Source of the DNA: Tigriopus japonicus
Lineage: Eukaryota; Arthropoda; Copepoda; Harpacticoida; Harpacticidae
Direction: 5' to 3'
DNA length: 64,000 nt
Assembly (NCBI GenBank): GCA_010645155.1
Contig: CM021315.1
Location: 9,104,819 to 9,168,818 of the forward strand
Both the position numbers and the translations under genes were made by a program. Below, one piece after another: positions 13,101 through 24,793 of the stretch; the stretch's first letter is position 1, and the number at the start of each line of letters is the position of its first letter. The notes beneath the pieces were generated by a model. That model was not told the DNA's origin. It worked only from the letters and a program-made list of their open reading frames with translations, and ran no database searches.

Positions 13101-16100
13101 TCTTTTTGAAGGAGAAGGCGGTATGTGTTTTAAATCTAGAAATGTGTTTTAAATCTAGAAATGTGTTTTAAATCTAGAAATGTGTTTTAAATCTAGAAAT
13201 GTGTTTTAAATCTAGAAATGTGTTTTAAATCTAGAAATGTGTTTTAAAGCCAGAAATGTGTTTTAAAGCTAGAAATGTGTTTTAAAGCTAGAAATGTGTT
13301 TTAAATCTAGAAATGTGTTTTAAAGCTAGAAATGTGTTTTAAAGCTAGAAATGTGTTTTAAAGCTAGAAATATGTTTTAAAGCTAGAAATGTGTTTTAAA
13401 GCTAGAATTGACCAAAGTAAATCTTCTCATTTGGTCATTTGATAGGAAAAACGTATAGGGTTTGATTTTATTTATGCAGCAATTTTTTGCTCTCGATTTA
13501 TAGGTTCAAAAAACAATAGATTCGCTCTTTCACCTAAAAAATTGGCCGATAAGGCCAGATCTAGATTCCAAGAAAATGATTTTTGGGCTATAAACGCTAA
13601 CAAACTTTTTTACCCTTAATGTGTCAAGAATAGCAGAAAATGGGTAAAACTTTAAAAAAACTAATAAAATTAACAAAGAAAAAATTGAAAAAAATAAACT
13701 AAAAAAAGAGTTGAGTCAACCATTGTTATGGCAATCCTTGAATTGCAAGTTTGAACTTGCAATTCATGGAAAATTGAATTTGCCATTTTTCGCAAAATGG
13801 AAAAATATACTCAATTCATTGTTTTCATTCATAAATAACAAGTCCTTTGAAAAGACCACAACTATTGAATGGAAACAGGTGTAAATCACCACATTTTGTT
13901 CAAGGTCTTCATGATTTCAAAGTTTGACAGTTCAAAGTTGTTTTTTGAAACATCATTTACCCTTGTGTTTATGCTATAAAAGTGATCTTTTGTTGCGATT
14001 TTTTTCAAGCAAGAATGAGCAAACAAATTTTGCATATTTTCCAAAAACCTGAACATAAGTTTCCAATCGTGCAATTCAACCATGATCGTGACATATAAGT
14101 CATAAGGGCGGTCTGTAAATGCGAAAACTATAAAATTGCCCAATTCTCACGAGCCATCTATCATTGCCAAAGAAGCCCTTTTCCTTGTTTCATCAGCCCG
14201 CGATAAGATTTTTGAAGAAATCACTCGAACCTCCCGTGCAGGCCTAATTATGGACTGAGAATGATTAAGAAAGAAGAATGTGGTCAGATGAGAGTCTCTT
14301 CTATCAACTCCCCACCCCCAATTCAGCTTGTAATGGAATTTGAGCAAGATATTCAGAAGAGGTTGTTGCTGTTCCAACCGCCAACTCTTTAGGCCTTGTG
14401 GCTTTCAGAATAGCCCTTTGTTTAAAGGAACCAGACCAATGTTTCTAGAGATTTTTTGAACCTTGAAATTCCTGTCATGCTGAGATCTGTGCAAACTGGA
14501 CGGAGATTACACCTATGTCAACAACTTCCAATGGGACTTGTAAAATCTTTGAGCACAGAAAAATATACTGATGGGAAACAAGCAAATATAGCAAATAACA
14601 AACAAGGGCAAACAAATGACAGCACACCAAACAAATACGAATCACAAATAAAAAACAAATCGGAAAAAGAAGTCAACAGATGTTGAATGATTTGTTCTCT
14701 TAACAAATCAGGGCTGCCAAAAGTGACGCCCCTTAGGCGAGGAAAAGTGGTCAAATGTAAGTTAAGGTCTTGAAAACCAACTACAGTTAAAACCAAAAAC
14801 TCCAGTTGTATGAAATATCTCTTTTGAACCAATCAATTCTTTCATGAGCACACATAATTGTGGCGAAAATGATAGTTAGATACTTCCGTTTACAAATCAC
14901 CCCAAATCATGACAGCAACAGTTTTTATTTGGGAATGGTACAAATTTACCCAAAACAAACAAATATTCTGACAACCCAAACAAATATACAAACAAACAAA
15001 GTAATGGCCAATTTGTTCGCATCTGAAACATGGTTTGATATTAGGTTTACATCGTTTATATAGTTTTGAAGAAAAGAAGATTGCCTTGGCAACTCCCCAA
15101 ACCTCGATCCCATTGAAATGTGCTTTCTAGAAAACACTCGAGCATTTAAATTTACCATATGTTAAATACTCGCGCTCCATCATCCTCTAACAATATTTCA
15201 AATGGCCACTAAAAAGTCTTGTTTTGAGAGTAATATTGATTTCCTGGAATTTCTAGTCTCTGTCAAGCAAGCATTCTCTGTCAAGCAAAATGAAACAAGG
15301 TCTTTGGAATTGAATAGGGGTTAGATCAGATTATGAACTAATATTTTCCCCAAAGGACTTAAGAATGGCGTTGTTATTTCCATGGGACCAGCCAATACCA
15401 AGAAGAACTTCAATTCCTGAATTTCAGAAATTCAGTGTTTCTTGGACAGACACTTGGCCACACTGTATGTGCCGGCAAAGTTAGATTCTCATTATTTTTA
15501 GGATGCTTTTTAATTTTACCTCTGTTCAATATTGTTTGTTGCCTTGCTTTCGCCCTCATTTGGGAAAAACATGTCCCAAGGGACAAAAGGTAGTTAGCAG
15601 ATGAGCCTAGCAACAACCACAATTGAAAAACGTTTACCCACTATCCTACAGAATTAGACAAAGGCTGGCGTTAACCAAAAAAATTGGCGTGTTAATTCAA
15701 ATCTGATTTAAGGGAGCTTCTCGTGGTTTTCCGGCGGAAGAAAAGGTGATTCGCTAAAGAAAGCCAGTCAGGATTGATCCTGTGCCAAATTAACTTCGTG
15801 CAAGAACTAGGACAAGTGTTTCAAGAAAAAGACAAAGGCCTTGCAATTCAATCGAAAGCAACGGTAAGCGAAAACCATTCTATTTTACTTTCATAAGCTC
15901 ATCTTACTTTTCTCCGGCAATGTCCTTATGCACTTGCCACAAATGAAAATAAAAACCTTGAGGTGAGCCTTACAAAGGTCATCTTCTTGATTTAGCTTGA
16001 CTTCAATCCTAATTTCAATCCAATTTTCATCTTCACATTCTTTGTCAACGTTTTTGTTGCGTATCTTCTTTCTGCAAATATTAACAACTAGGTGGTTAAC

Positions 16101-19100
16101 TTGTCAATTTCAAGAACATTTCTAGAAATGTCTTGCCACCTGTGCGAAAAGTGGCAGCAAAAACTGCCACCTGGCAGCGGTATTTTTTATTGCTGATGTA
16201 TTTAGAGCATAGAGGTCTATACAGAGTCCCTTGTCGTCAGTTTGTCTGCCTTGCTTATTGCTGAAACTGGCCAGAAGTTGCGTGAAAAGGCAAATATTTC
16301 CGAAGAATATCATAAGATACTTGTCCAAACAAGTGGAAGATCATAAAAGAAATGAAAGTGCGCAAGACATATTTCAATGCCAAATCCTATAATTGCGTAA
16401 ACTAATGCCTGTGAATCGAATTATCATCTTCATTCAGAACCTTAGAAGCAAAGCGTAGACAGGAGGTCACATGGCCAAAAAAACTAATGTTTTTCAAAGA
16501 TTTGCCTTCTACAAATACGTTTGTTTGGGCAAGTTTCAACTAGTCGCTGATGATAAACGGCCCTTGCTGTGCACAATGAAATTTCATGACCGACCAGCTC
16601 CGGTATCTCCACTCTGAGACCTCTGTGATTCAGAGTTGACAGAGTTGCCATTTTTTACGTCATGTTTAAGTGGTTGAGGTTATCCTTTTGACCCAAAAAC
16701 CTAAAGAAACACTTGGCTAAAACACAAACTGTAAAAACTGACTGTTTTGTTAGTTAAATCATGGTTGCCCTTCTATCTCTAATTTCGTTTGTTACTGAAT
16801 GAATAAACCCGAATTGTACGTCCAAACTGAACGTACTGTACTTCACCTCAGTCAGCTCCAACTTGTTTTGTGCTTTAGGATTACATAAACACGTCTTACC
16901 CAAAATCAGAAGTGGGTATTGTTAATATCAAGCTATACTTGATAGTCTGAAATGTAATATTTTTCAAAGAAACACACATTTTTAGGACAAATTCAGGTAT
17001 TCAATTCATTTAATGATTTTGTTGCTTGTGTGAGCTACATTCAACCTTAACTTAAATCGAGCATTGTAAGAAATGGGCCTTTTAAGATTTTACTGAAATA
17101 TTTAAAGTGGTTTTTAATGCAAAATACAGTTTTTGCAAAGAAACGGTTCTAGATAAAAATAATAAAATGTATACGCAAAACATTGTATAATTTAGGATCG
17201 GTTCAGTGGTACAAAGTTGCTACCAGTAATCAAGAAGTCTAACACAAAATGGCTTCGCTAAGTAAAAAAACATTTTAGCTGATAGGGGCAAGGAAGTAAA
17301 AATATATTTTGTTGGATCTCAAGGCATATACTAAACTTTTTATTGAAAAGGTTTATAGCGTCATTTTTCCTTTTGTTACTCAGAAGCACCCATTTTTGCG
17401 TCAAGTGAGTTCACCATGAACTCAAAGCTCGATACAAGCTCAAGTGTGAAGGGAAGATCTGGTGTGAACTGTTCAGAACTGGTTTTACTCTTCTCAGGTC
17501 TCATATGGAAAGTGCCGTTTGTAAGAATCTGATCCTTTTTCCTCGGCTTGATAAGGTAAAGAAGCATCTTCATCTCTTGATTATGAAAAGAAGTTTCATT
17601 AATATAGGGAGGCAAGTAAGTAATCTTATTTTGTGTTAGTGCTATCGTTGATTTGGGACTTCTTGAAGAGTGGTTCAAGAACCACTGAATTTGTCTGGAC
17701 TGGGAGGCTAAAGAAAGATATCTTGAGGTCCAGAAGGAACAAATCAATTTCGTTTTTCTCCAAGTGAGACCTTGCTTATGTTGACTAGAATACGAATTTC
17801 AATTTTCAGCTCGATCAAACGTCAGAGTCAAAAGTTATGCGCTCTCAAAGCTCAGTGCAAATTCTACCGAGAATGAATGATAATTTTGTGGTAATTGATT
17901 TACCACAAAAGGACAAGTTCATTCATTCTATGCTGTCTTCACTACATAAGTTTGAAAAGGCATAACTTCTCACTCCGGCATTCGCTTGAGCTGAAAATTG
18001 AAATACGTAGTTTATTGAACATAAGCAAGGTCTCGTTTGCAGAAGAACGCAATCGCATCAATCCTACTGGAAATCATAGTTCTCATCACTAGCCTCCTAC
18101 TCCAGCAATGCAGTGCTTCTTGAGTTGTTGTACGACAATAATGAAAAGAATAGTAAACAAAGAGGATCCTTAGAAATTGTACATTAGAGTAGATTTCACA
18201 TTTAACGTTGATGATGTTTCCATGGCAATTTTTTCAAACTTATTTTCATGATTTTAGTATTCTTTCCTGCATCTTGTGATGTAATCTTCTAATTCACATA
18301 ATTGAATTGCGTTCAGAGTGGCAATCCACAAAAAAAGAGACGGTAATTAATATGGTTTCGCAATTGCGAGATTATATCTCTCATTGTTTAATTGTTTTTA
18401 TTGATAGTGCTACAAGTGCATATATTTTTTGTCACCCATTCTAGGTTGCTTCTCGCCTACTCCGCGTTTATTACATGCACATCGACAAATACTGATAAAA
18501 TAAATTAATATATTAGGAAGAAAAAATATACTGGCCTCTTTGGGCAAATCGATCTTTAAAAATGGGTAATTCCACTTACTTGTAAGATCCATCCACAAGT
18601 TCATAACAGGCCAAGCAAACTGGAAGGGTTTGAGCCACGGGACCCAAAACCAAGGGAGCCTCCTTGAAAATCGCTTCACCCTTTTTAATACCTCGAGTGG
18701 CAACCAGAAACCGCCCAAGATCTGGCGACGTGTCTACCTAAAAGATAAATTCAAATGTAACTCATTCAACAATTATTTCTTAGATTTTGAAGATTTTTGA
18801 TATTTGTTTTTTTGCTTTTCAATTAGTTCTGGACCGAAAGCGCCGAAATTTCGATTTTGGGTATGCCTGTCGAAAGCAGACATGGATTGTAGAAAATTGA
18901 GTTTGACAACAAAACTTAATTTTTTCGATGCTATTAAATGTGCTATCATCCAAATGTGAGCACGTATGCGATGGAAATTCCAAGGTTGACTATTCTTTTT
19001 TTTCCTTTAATTTTGTGAGAAGGTGGTTTCGGACTCGGTTAAGAGTCCTTTCGGTCTATCACTAATATCAATGACTTTTCAAAGGGAGCTTCATTGGTTT

Positions 19101-20294
19101 TTCACAATTCATATTTTACCAGGTATTTCTAGACTATAGTTGCCAAAAACCATACATTGTTATATTTGTCGTAACTAGAGCAATTGCACTCCCAAAACTT
19201 TTTAACAATTCATAACAAGGGTTTCTTTTAACACAAGGCTTAGCTTTTTCCGGCTCTCATTCATTTACGAAGGTTTACCCAAAGTAATGAAATGATTGAA
19301 ATCAACACCTTGGCGAAAATTGCGTTACAAATTTAAACGGAAAGGACAATTTCAACGTTTCCCTCTTGGTTTGGTTCAGCCTTAAAAGATAGAGGGGAAA
19401 GTAACTTTTTGATAGAATAGAGCAAGAATATTAGATCGGATGGTAAGTGCAAAAATTCAAAGGGCTTGAAAGTACCAAAATGTAGTATTAATGGTAGAAA
19501 TGGACCGGGTCAAGATTTTTCGTTACCGGATCAGGATCGGTTTGGATCTGGTGCAAATCCGGATTGGATCCGACTCATGCAGGGTCTTAAAGTAATATTT
19601 TCAAATTTAATTGCGCTTTTTATCATTGTTTTAAGATCAATGGCAATTTTTTAATTGAGATTTTTAATTTGGAGACAAATACCTTATGGAAGAAAAGTAA
19701 AGAGAAAAAACGAGAGATAATGATAAAGTTTAGCTTCCAAATAACATTTAGCTAAATTTCAGGAGTCGACTCCTTGGATCTCGGTTCCGACTCCAGATGG
19801 GTTCTTGGGTTTTTGGATCCAACTCACCACGAGCTGAAATCGGAACCGATCCGATACTGAACTGATTCATGGCCGATCAAGACCCATCCCTAATAAATAG
19901 CCATGCTTTAGTTTAGTCTCTGTACAAAAGCTACATTTAAAAGGTAGCTTATGTACTAAGACAATACCAGAGACATTTGAAAAAGTGCACTTAACATCTG
20001 ACCTAATGTTCCTAGTTTCTTGCATATATTTAAAATTCAAGAATTTGATTGCCAGAATGTCCACAACAAGCAAAAGATAACATAAGTAATAATAACCAAG
20101 GTAACGGCCGCAAGAATTTAACTGAATACCTTATAAGGCAGAAGTTTGCATTCGTTCTTATGCCGCTTCCAGTGGGCTTTTTGACAGGTTCGGCTGCAGT
20201 AATGCACTTCTTTGCAACCGGTACATTTGGACTCGGCTGGTTTCTTGCACACTGCACAAATGTTTCCATCGTCAACCTCTTCAAAGGTTCCCAT
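1117..20294 (-). CDS. SmydA: SmydA-type SET and MYND domain protein (11 exons, 543 aa)
   Basis: Exons, 5' to 3' on the minus strand: 20294-20130, 18737-18580, 5550-5462, 5403-5294, 5229-5133, 3685-3486, 3426-3270, 3116-2949, 2268-2117, 2063-1888, 1276-1117. All junctions are GT-AG and all phases agree, giving one 543-codon frame. An N-terminal MYND zinc finger is complete (Cys13, 16, 24, 27, 33, 37, His45, Cys49). The SET domain starts near GRFLVATR (63-70) and carries the HNCVPN motif (258-263) and the post-SET cysteines CMCKRC (314-319), followed by SDPSELGT. A helical C-terminal region (LYELHFPLL) is typical of SMYD proteins. The second MYND finger inside SET is degenerate: Ser112 and Val131 stand where Cys is expected. 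The family comprises arthropod protein lysine methyltransferases and related proteins; activity here is not assured. Intron 2 is 13 kb and houses another gene. Family assignment is strong; the exact orthologue is unknown. Confidence 0.9.
2460..2715. repeat. Partial copy of foldback repeat family F1
   Basis: Contains TTTTCAGCTCAATCGAA and its near inverse TTAAGTTGAAAATTGAAA around a core with AAAGTTATGCC and GAGCATAACTTTTGAC. Matches longer copies at 12525, 17665 and 54740. It lies in a SmydA intron. Confidence 0.6.
3841..4108. repeat. Foldback MITE with about 105-bp arms
   Basis: The left arm starts AGGTCGGTTGTT and runs to CATGCTCGATCAAG; the right arm is its near inverse, CTTGATCGAGCATG to AACAACCGACCT. 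The whole could fold into one hairpin with a loop of about 50 bp. It lies in a SmydA intron just upstream of exon 6. Confidence 0.75.
4825..4920. repeat. Degenerate GGTGTC / GTCGATG simple repeat
   Basis: Short tandem iterations of GGTGTC and GTCGGTGTC-like units (GCCGGTGTC, ACACCGGTGTCGGAGTCGG) within a SmydA intron. Confidence 0.5.
6185..11977 (+). CDS. Secreted protein resembling an uncharacterised bacterial family (10 exons, 710 aa), nested in the SmydA intron
   Basis: Exons: 6185-6427, 6860-7176, 7237-7414, 7481-7852, 8361-8483, 8908-9059, 9127-9223, 10610-10990, 11051-11201, 11859-11977. Phases agree throughout and the frame is 710 codons. Intron 2 is only 60 bp with a weak GTTTTT donor. 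The start has a hydrophobic signal peptide (residues 1 to about 22, FILCLLVSQ). Residues of exons 2-3 (SRHRLWAYLDRKRTIGF, then a helical stretch ending MVLFLQFQSLES), exons 5-6 (YMSFWSQVEDPGSYG) and exon 8 (DNHWLIGQ, NVWIVHKENGGSFESFAE) fit, in the same order, the pattern I recall from roughly 700-residue uncharacterised proteins of bacteria, notably actinobacteria. That likeness is from memory and untested by search. A polyadenylation signal lies 70 bp past the stop. The gene is antisense to and wholly inside SmydA intron 2. The function is unknown. Confidence 0.8.
9421..9702. mobile_element. hAT-like MITE with perfect 8-bp target duplication
   Basis: Terminal inverted repeats TAGAGGGCTAACAGA at the left and its inverse TCTGTTAGCCCTCTA at the right bound a 282-bp element without coding capacity. 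It is flanked on both sides by GATCAGAC (9413-9420 and 9703-9710). An 8-bp duplication is the signature of hAT transposition. It sits in intron 7 of the nested gene. Confidence 0.88.
10007..10340. other. GGGCCCA-rich repeat-like stretch in intron 7 of the nested gene
   Basis: Several GGGCCCAC/TGGGCCCA words cluster here, unlike the AT-rich surroundings. At 10250-10300 the plus strand reads KTKGLSLLSQKEV, similar to FKGLSLLSPERV in the hAT remnant near 51180, so this may be an old hAT fragment. Weak evidence. Confidence 0.3.
12047..12052 (+). promoter_or_regulatory. Polyadenylation signal of the nested gene
   Basis: AATAAA lies 70 bp downstream of the TAA stop of the nested secreted-protein gene, on the same strand, and supports the predicted terminal exon. 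Confidence 0.6.
12525..13000. repeat. Foldback repeat family F1, copy with nested hairpin
   Basis: Carries the family core: TTTCAGCTCAATCGAACGTC, AAAGTTATGCTC, GAATGATTGAACTAGCCC, then the inverse half ending GCATAACTTTTCACTCCG. The second half is split by a separate short inverted repeat at 12775-12893. Confidence 0.7.
12775..12893. mobile_element. Short inverted-repeat insertion (about 119 bp)
   Basis: TTTCAAAAATACACACTAGG and its inverse CCTAGTGTGTATTTTGAAA bound a hairpin-forming segment inserted inside an F1 foldback copy. No coding capacity. Confidence 0.7.
13123..13407. repeat. Minisatellite, 15 copies of a 19-bp unit
   Basis: Fifteen head-to-tail copies of ATGTGTTTTAAATCTAGAA. The first six copies carry AAATCTAG; the later ones mostly carry AAAGCTAG, with one AAATCTAG reversion at copy 10 and a single AAAGCCAG at copy 7. 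Units are otherwise almost identical. It lies in SmydA intron 2. Confidence 0.95.
13408..17664. other. Intron sequence with no recognisable gene
   Basis: Part of SmydA intron 2. I see only AT-rich DNA, CAAA-rich runs near 14580-14660 and 14955-15000, and short open frames without family likeness. Confidence 0.5.
13739..13766. repeat. Short perfect palindrome
   Basis: TGAATTGCAAGTT meets its inverse AACTTGCAATTCA with a 2-bp centre. Too short to classify. Confidence 0.5.
17665..18125. repeat. Foldback repeat family F1, most complete copy
   Basis: Near-symmetrical: ends AAGAACCACTGAA...GGGAGGCTA on the left and CTAGCCTCCTACTCCAGCA...AGTGCTTCTTG on the right. Inner arms TTTTCAGCTCGATCAAACGT / CATTCGCTTGAGCTGAAAA, with TTGTGGTAATTGATTTACCACAA at the centre. 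About 460 bp, no coding capacity. It lies in SmydA intron 2. Confidence 0.75.
18829..19071. repeat. Diverged GGACCGAAAG MITE
   Basis: Left end TCTGGACCGAAAGCGCC and right end CCTTTCGGTCTATCACTAAT are imperfect inverses. Same family as the element at 55815-56155. It lies in SmydA intron 1. Confidence 0.5.
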
Positions 20295-20555
20295 GTTTGC
20301 GTCTCAATTACTCCAATCTTTTTGTGTTGGCGTCCAGAAATACACTAAAAGCAAGCATGTCTTTGCTGACTGTTGCACCCCGTCATTTTGGCTATGGTCC
20401 AAGTTCTCGGAACAAACCCCGAATAAAGTTGCAGAGTTCAGTCATTTCAAGAGGGGTGAAAGCCGGCTTTCAGGTTGAGGTTTTGTGTCGTTTATTTTCC
20501 TTAGTTGCGCGCGCAATAAGAAAATCTAGTAAAAATATATATGATAAAATAAGGT

Positions 20556-20659
20556 NNNNNNNNNNNNNNNNNNNNNNNNNNNNNNNNNNNNNNNNNNNNN
20601 NNNNNNNNNNNNNNNNNNNNNNNNNNNNNNNNNNNNNNNNNNNNNNNNNNNNNNNNNNN
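20556..20659. other. Assembly gap (104 Ns)
   Basis: A run of N upstream of SmydA exon 1. Any SmydA 5' UTR exon or promoter here is not visible. Confidence 1.
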
Positions 20660-21508
20660 CTTTTTTTCCAAAATCAGGCCATTACACACTGGGCCGGAAA
20701 TTAGGGGTTATGCATGTTTCATTTGATTGATTAGGCACCTGCGAAAATCGAGTGCAAGTATATACTACTCTTATCGTAATCCAGAATATCAAGCTCGAAA
20801 CAAGCTGCAAAGATTTTCTTTTGTCAAAGAGTGCGAGAGAACGCATCTAATTGTAATGCTGGGAATCTTGGCTACTGTGCTCAAAAGAAAATTCGTATCC
20901 ACCCAACAAAGACTATTTACTCATGTGAAAAAATGCTTTTTCAGAATTAGTTGCTGGAAAAGGTTCAAATGGCCTCAAGAAATGTAATTTCAAGATTAGG
21001 CACTATTGTTAATTACATTTAATCAGTTGTTCTGTACCGTAGTGGAAAGATGCTTTTGAATGTTCATCCTTTTTTAAAGTGGTTTTAATTGGACCTTAGG
21101 TCCAGGTCTTAGGTTTGGTCATGCAATTATCAAATATTGCTTGCAACAAATGATGGACTTTGTTTGGATGCTATCCATAAAAAAGTGTACATTATTTTCC
21201 TGTTTTGTTGAGAGTTGAGTTTCAACCTTAGTTATAACTAGTGAAACTGTAAATGATGGCACATGAATCTTACTTATGTAATATAGTTTAAGACACTTTG
21301 TCTAATGAATTTTTTGAGCAAACAGAAGTTCAATTGTACAAGAAAATTTGTTATACCTATGTAAGCTAATTTTAAGGTTGAGCCAATACCTGAGGACATT
21401 GTCGATGGACTTTCCCTCAACTATAGAGTAAAATTAGTGCTAACAACAATTGGAGGTCATCAAAAGCCACACTAAAATATTTTTTTTCCTTCACTAGTGA
21501 CGTTCAAA
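20660..21508. other. Intergenic region between SmydA and sulfotransferase A
   Basis: AT-rich with no gene or repeat that I can identify. It must contain the promoter of sulfotransferase A, but no convincing TATA box or initiator could be picked. Confidence 0.4.
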
Positions 21509-23841
21509 ATGGGCGAAGACGAATTTCCGTTTACTTTCCATCCAGTTTCGGCCGAACATCTGGAAGCCAAACGGAAAGTCTTCAAAGAGGAGTCCTTAGA
21601 ACTGAATGTGTCAAAAGTTATGCCAGGTAAGTTAGAGACAAAAGATAGCGAAGTACAATCCTTGTTTTTAATTAGGGGAAAATTGTCATGGTGTGCATGT
21701 ATCTATGTGAATACAAAGCCATTTGGCATCCCGTATTAATTTTATGTAGAGTAAAGGAAAATATCCACATCCATTTAGTGTTCATATTACACTAACAAGA
21801 GCCCCCAAAACTGCCAAGTAAAGACAATGGAAATGCCATATCCATTGCAAATCAAAATGAAAAATTGCTTGCATTTTTTAAGGATCATCGTTTTCGTCGT
21901 AAAAAAGAAAAAAAAAACCAGGTAATTAGCAAATTGGACATAGTTGGAATAAGCAAAGACAGTGACTGCTTTAGTGGCTTTAAATCTCCCATAAAATAGA
22001 TACCCTCCTCTCAAAACCCAACAGATGTGTAAAGGTGGCACAATTCAATAAAAAAATGGCCTTTTTTAGATGAGCATATTCTGTACACTTCTAAGGTGAA
22101 AAATTAAATTCAATTGAAAAGTAAAATAGCTACTCTTGGTACATATGAAATCTAAATCTTCATCGCGTTTTAATTCTTTTTAGGGCGTATTATCGTCCCC
22201 AAAACGTACGAGCAAGATGCCAAAAGGGTTTACAATATGGAAATTCGTCCGGATGATATTTGGATTGTAACATATCCTAAATGTGGCACAACATGGACCC
22301 AGGTAAGTTGAAAAACGTTAACATTCCCCAAAATTATACGGATCTCCATACGTTTAAAGTCTTTTTAGGAAACAGTTTGGCAGATTGTCAATTTTGATTT
22401 GGAAAGCCAAATTCCTTTTGATGCTAGAACGCCATTCATAGAATTCGGACATATCATGAAATCATCGGGAGCCATTACAACCGTAATGGGCAACGATGAA
22501 CCCGTTCCAGATATGGTTGCTGACCCTGTCAGTCATATTGATAAAATGGAGTCCCCAAGAGTGATAAAGACGCATATGCCCCTTGAATTATTACCACCTA
22601 AACTTGTGGATACTTGCAAAGGTGAGGAATGACAATTGAAGGGCAGCTGATTTTCAAATTTAAAATTTAGCGCCTTCCCTTTGGTACTGCCAGTTTTATC
22701 ATGGAGGAAAAATTCGTTACCAAAAAAACAGGGTCACCAATGACCAACAGGGAAAAAGTAAACCTTGACAAATTTGAAAGAAATTGGTATGGCTTGTGTA
22801 TTAAACTTGGTACAGTTTTTGTGCAACAGTACTTACAACAGTAAAATCGTTTTTCAACGTGAAATCTTGACGAATTATCAAATATTTATCCCAGTCTATT
22901 TACCGGTCAACTTTTGTTTGTACACATTTTTCCCCTCCATGTCCTAGCGTCCTAGCTTTTTTCCAAAAACGCACAGTTGGTTTGAAAACTCGAATTTCAT
23001 TTGAGTTGATTTTGTGGAGTAAAATCTGAAATGTTATTTTCCACAACTATAACTAAAAAGCATCAAACTAAAACCTAAAATATGAAAAGTTTTCTTAAAC
23101 TGTAGAAGTATTGTCAATTTAGATTCACAGAATCTTTTTCGTATTTTTCTTTGCCTTTTCACCTTCCTTCTTTATGATTTTCAATCACTTTTTTTATTAC
23201 AGTTGTTTACGTGTGCCGTAATCCCAAAGACACGTGCGTGTCCTATTTTCATCACAGTGTTATCGGAATTCCAGTTTACAAGTGTTTTGGTAATTTTGAG
23301 GACTACAGTGAGCTCTTTTTCGATGGACGCCTTGTGTACGGAGACTATTGGCAACATCTTAAGGTATAAGAAATACAAAATGGCTATGTGAATCTGTTAA
23401 CTTTTCAAAGTTCGTTCATTTGGAGATATGAAACTAAAATGAAATATCAGTACTTAAAAAATTAAATACTTTTACCTTATTTTCTTCTTTTTTCAGTCAG
23501 GATGGGCTCTCCGAAAAAATAAAAATTTCAAATTCATCTGGTTTGAGGACATGAAAAAAGACCATAAGGCCGGACTAAAAGATCTTGCCCAATTCCTGGG
23601 CTATGAGCGCTCTGAGGAACAACTTGATGCTTTGGTCAATCACTTGACCATCGATAACATGAGAAAGACGTCGATGGCCAAAGCCAGGAATGAGTATGAA
23701 AAGGAGTTCCGATCCAAGTTCTTCCGTAAAGGCCAAGTGGGCGATTGGAGCAATTACTTCAAAGGCGAGACCCTTCAAAAGTGGGATGATTGGATCAACG
23801 GCCACTTGGAGGGAACTGATATTGAGATGAGTTTCAAGTGA
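21509..23841 (+). CDS. Cytosolic sulfotransferase A (5 exons, 331 aa, intact)
   Basis: Exons 21509-21626, 22184-22302, 22369-22621, 23203-23363, 23497-23841; phases 1, 0, 1, 0. The ATG at 21509 opens MGEDEFPFTFHPVS and aligns with the starts of the three paralogues. Hallmarks of PAPS-dependent SULT enzymes: 5'-phosphosulfate loop TYPKCGTTW (69-77), catalytic His148 in KTHMP, 3'-phosphate site YVCRNPKDTCVSY (Arg169, Ser177), and RKGQVGDWSNYF (294-305). The enzyme would transfer sulfate from PAPS to a hydroxyl or amine of a small molecule in the cytosol; the substrate cannot be read from sequence. There is no signal peptide. AATAAA is at 23869. It is the first of four direct tandem copies and one of two with an intact frame. 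Cys162, encoded TGC, is the codon that is TGA in B and C. Confidence 0.93.
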
Positions 23842-24089
23842 TTTATTTGCACAATGTGAAATCTACAATAAATATGAAATAAACATTCTGTAAACATTAA
23901 CATAGCGCTTTGTCTCTAGCTGGCAATATAAAAAACATAAAAAGCAAATAAGCATAAAACACACTATTTCAATCACTAATAAATGCCATGTGTTAAAGGT
24001 AACGAGAACAAAAAGCCTGTTGCGAAGCAAAGACGAGGTCAATCTTTCAAAACAAAACTGTGTGAATTGCATTTCTATACATTAGGATG

Positions 24090-24345
24090 GTCTCAAACCG
24101 CCCCGGATCCGGCGGCCTAGGGAGGAGAATGTTCCCTCACCTCTCTGGAGTCAAAATTACACCCTTCTTACGATATCTGTCCATGGGGTTCTGAGAAATT
24201 CCGGGTGGAACACAATAATATCCATGGAAAAGTTATTTATCATTATGGCCTTTTTACCGTGTGACGTTTTTACTGTGACCTTTTTTCCTTGCGACCTATT
24301 AACTTGTGACCCTTTTGTTTGTGACCTTTTTTAGCTATAATATAT
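24090..24345. repeat. Half copy of the GTGACC-iteron inverted-repeat element
   Basis: Starts at AACCGCCCCGGATCCGG and ends in spaced iterations of GTGACCTTTTT (24260-24340). Matches 40090-40225 and 51480-51730. The opposite-facing half is missing here. Confidence 0.6.
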
Positions 24346-24793
24346 TTGCATCACCTCTCTCTACTATCTACCAACCCTATGCTCTGTTTTCAGATTGATT
24401 TTTCATTTATTTCATGTTCACTCATTTTTCCTACAGAATATGATGTTAATGCGATTATTGCTGTATATCTAGTCTTAACTAAATGTGATATTATCAATTG
24501 AAAAATATTTTTGAACACGACTTTTCAGTCCCTTGATTATTTCTATTTTCTTGTGCGTTTTTGTCGATGGTCGCTTACCCTTTCTTACCTTGTGTCTATC
24601 TTAATTGTTCATGTGACTATACATAAGTCACCAAAAACTTAAACCCATCAAATTTCGGGATTGTTTGGCATTTTTAACTACACTTAAATCAAACACTCAT
24701 TGATTAAATTATTTTTGTAATCCAAATGATCTGGAATCTGCTCATTTTCTTTGTTTCAGGTTTGAGTGGAGCACCTTGACCTAAAGTGAACTA

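Noticed and set aside
13123..13407. CRISPR array
   Set aside because: Units are contiguous with no spacers and the context is a eukaryotic intron.
17376..17747. 123-codon minus-strand open frame in SmydA intron 2
   Set aside because: Its upstream part enters the F1 foldback repeat, there is no recognisable motif, and no splice partner fits.
20297..20704. 135-codon plus-strand frame running through the N gap
   Set aside because: It spans unknown sequence and is antisense to or upstream of SmydA exon 1; no motif.
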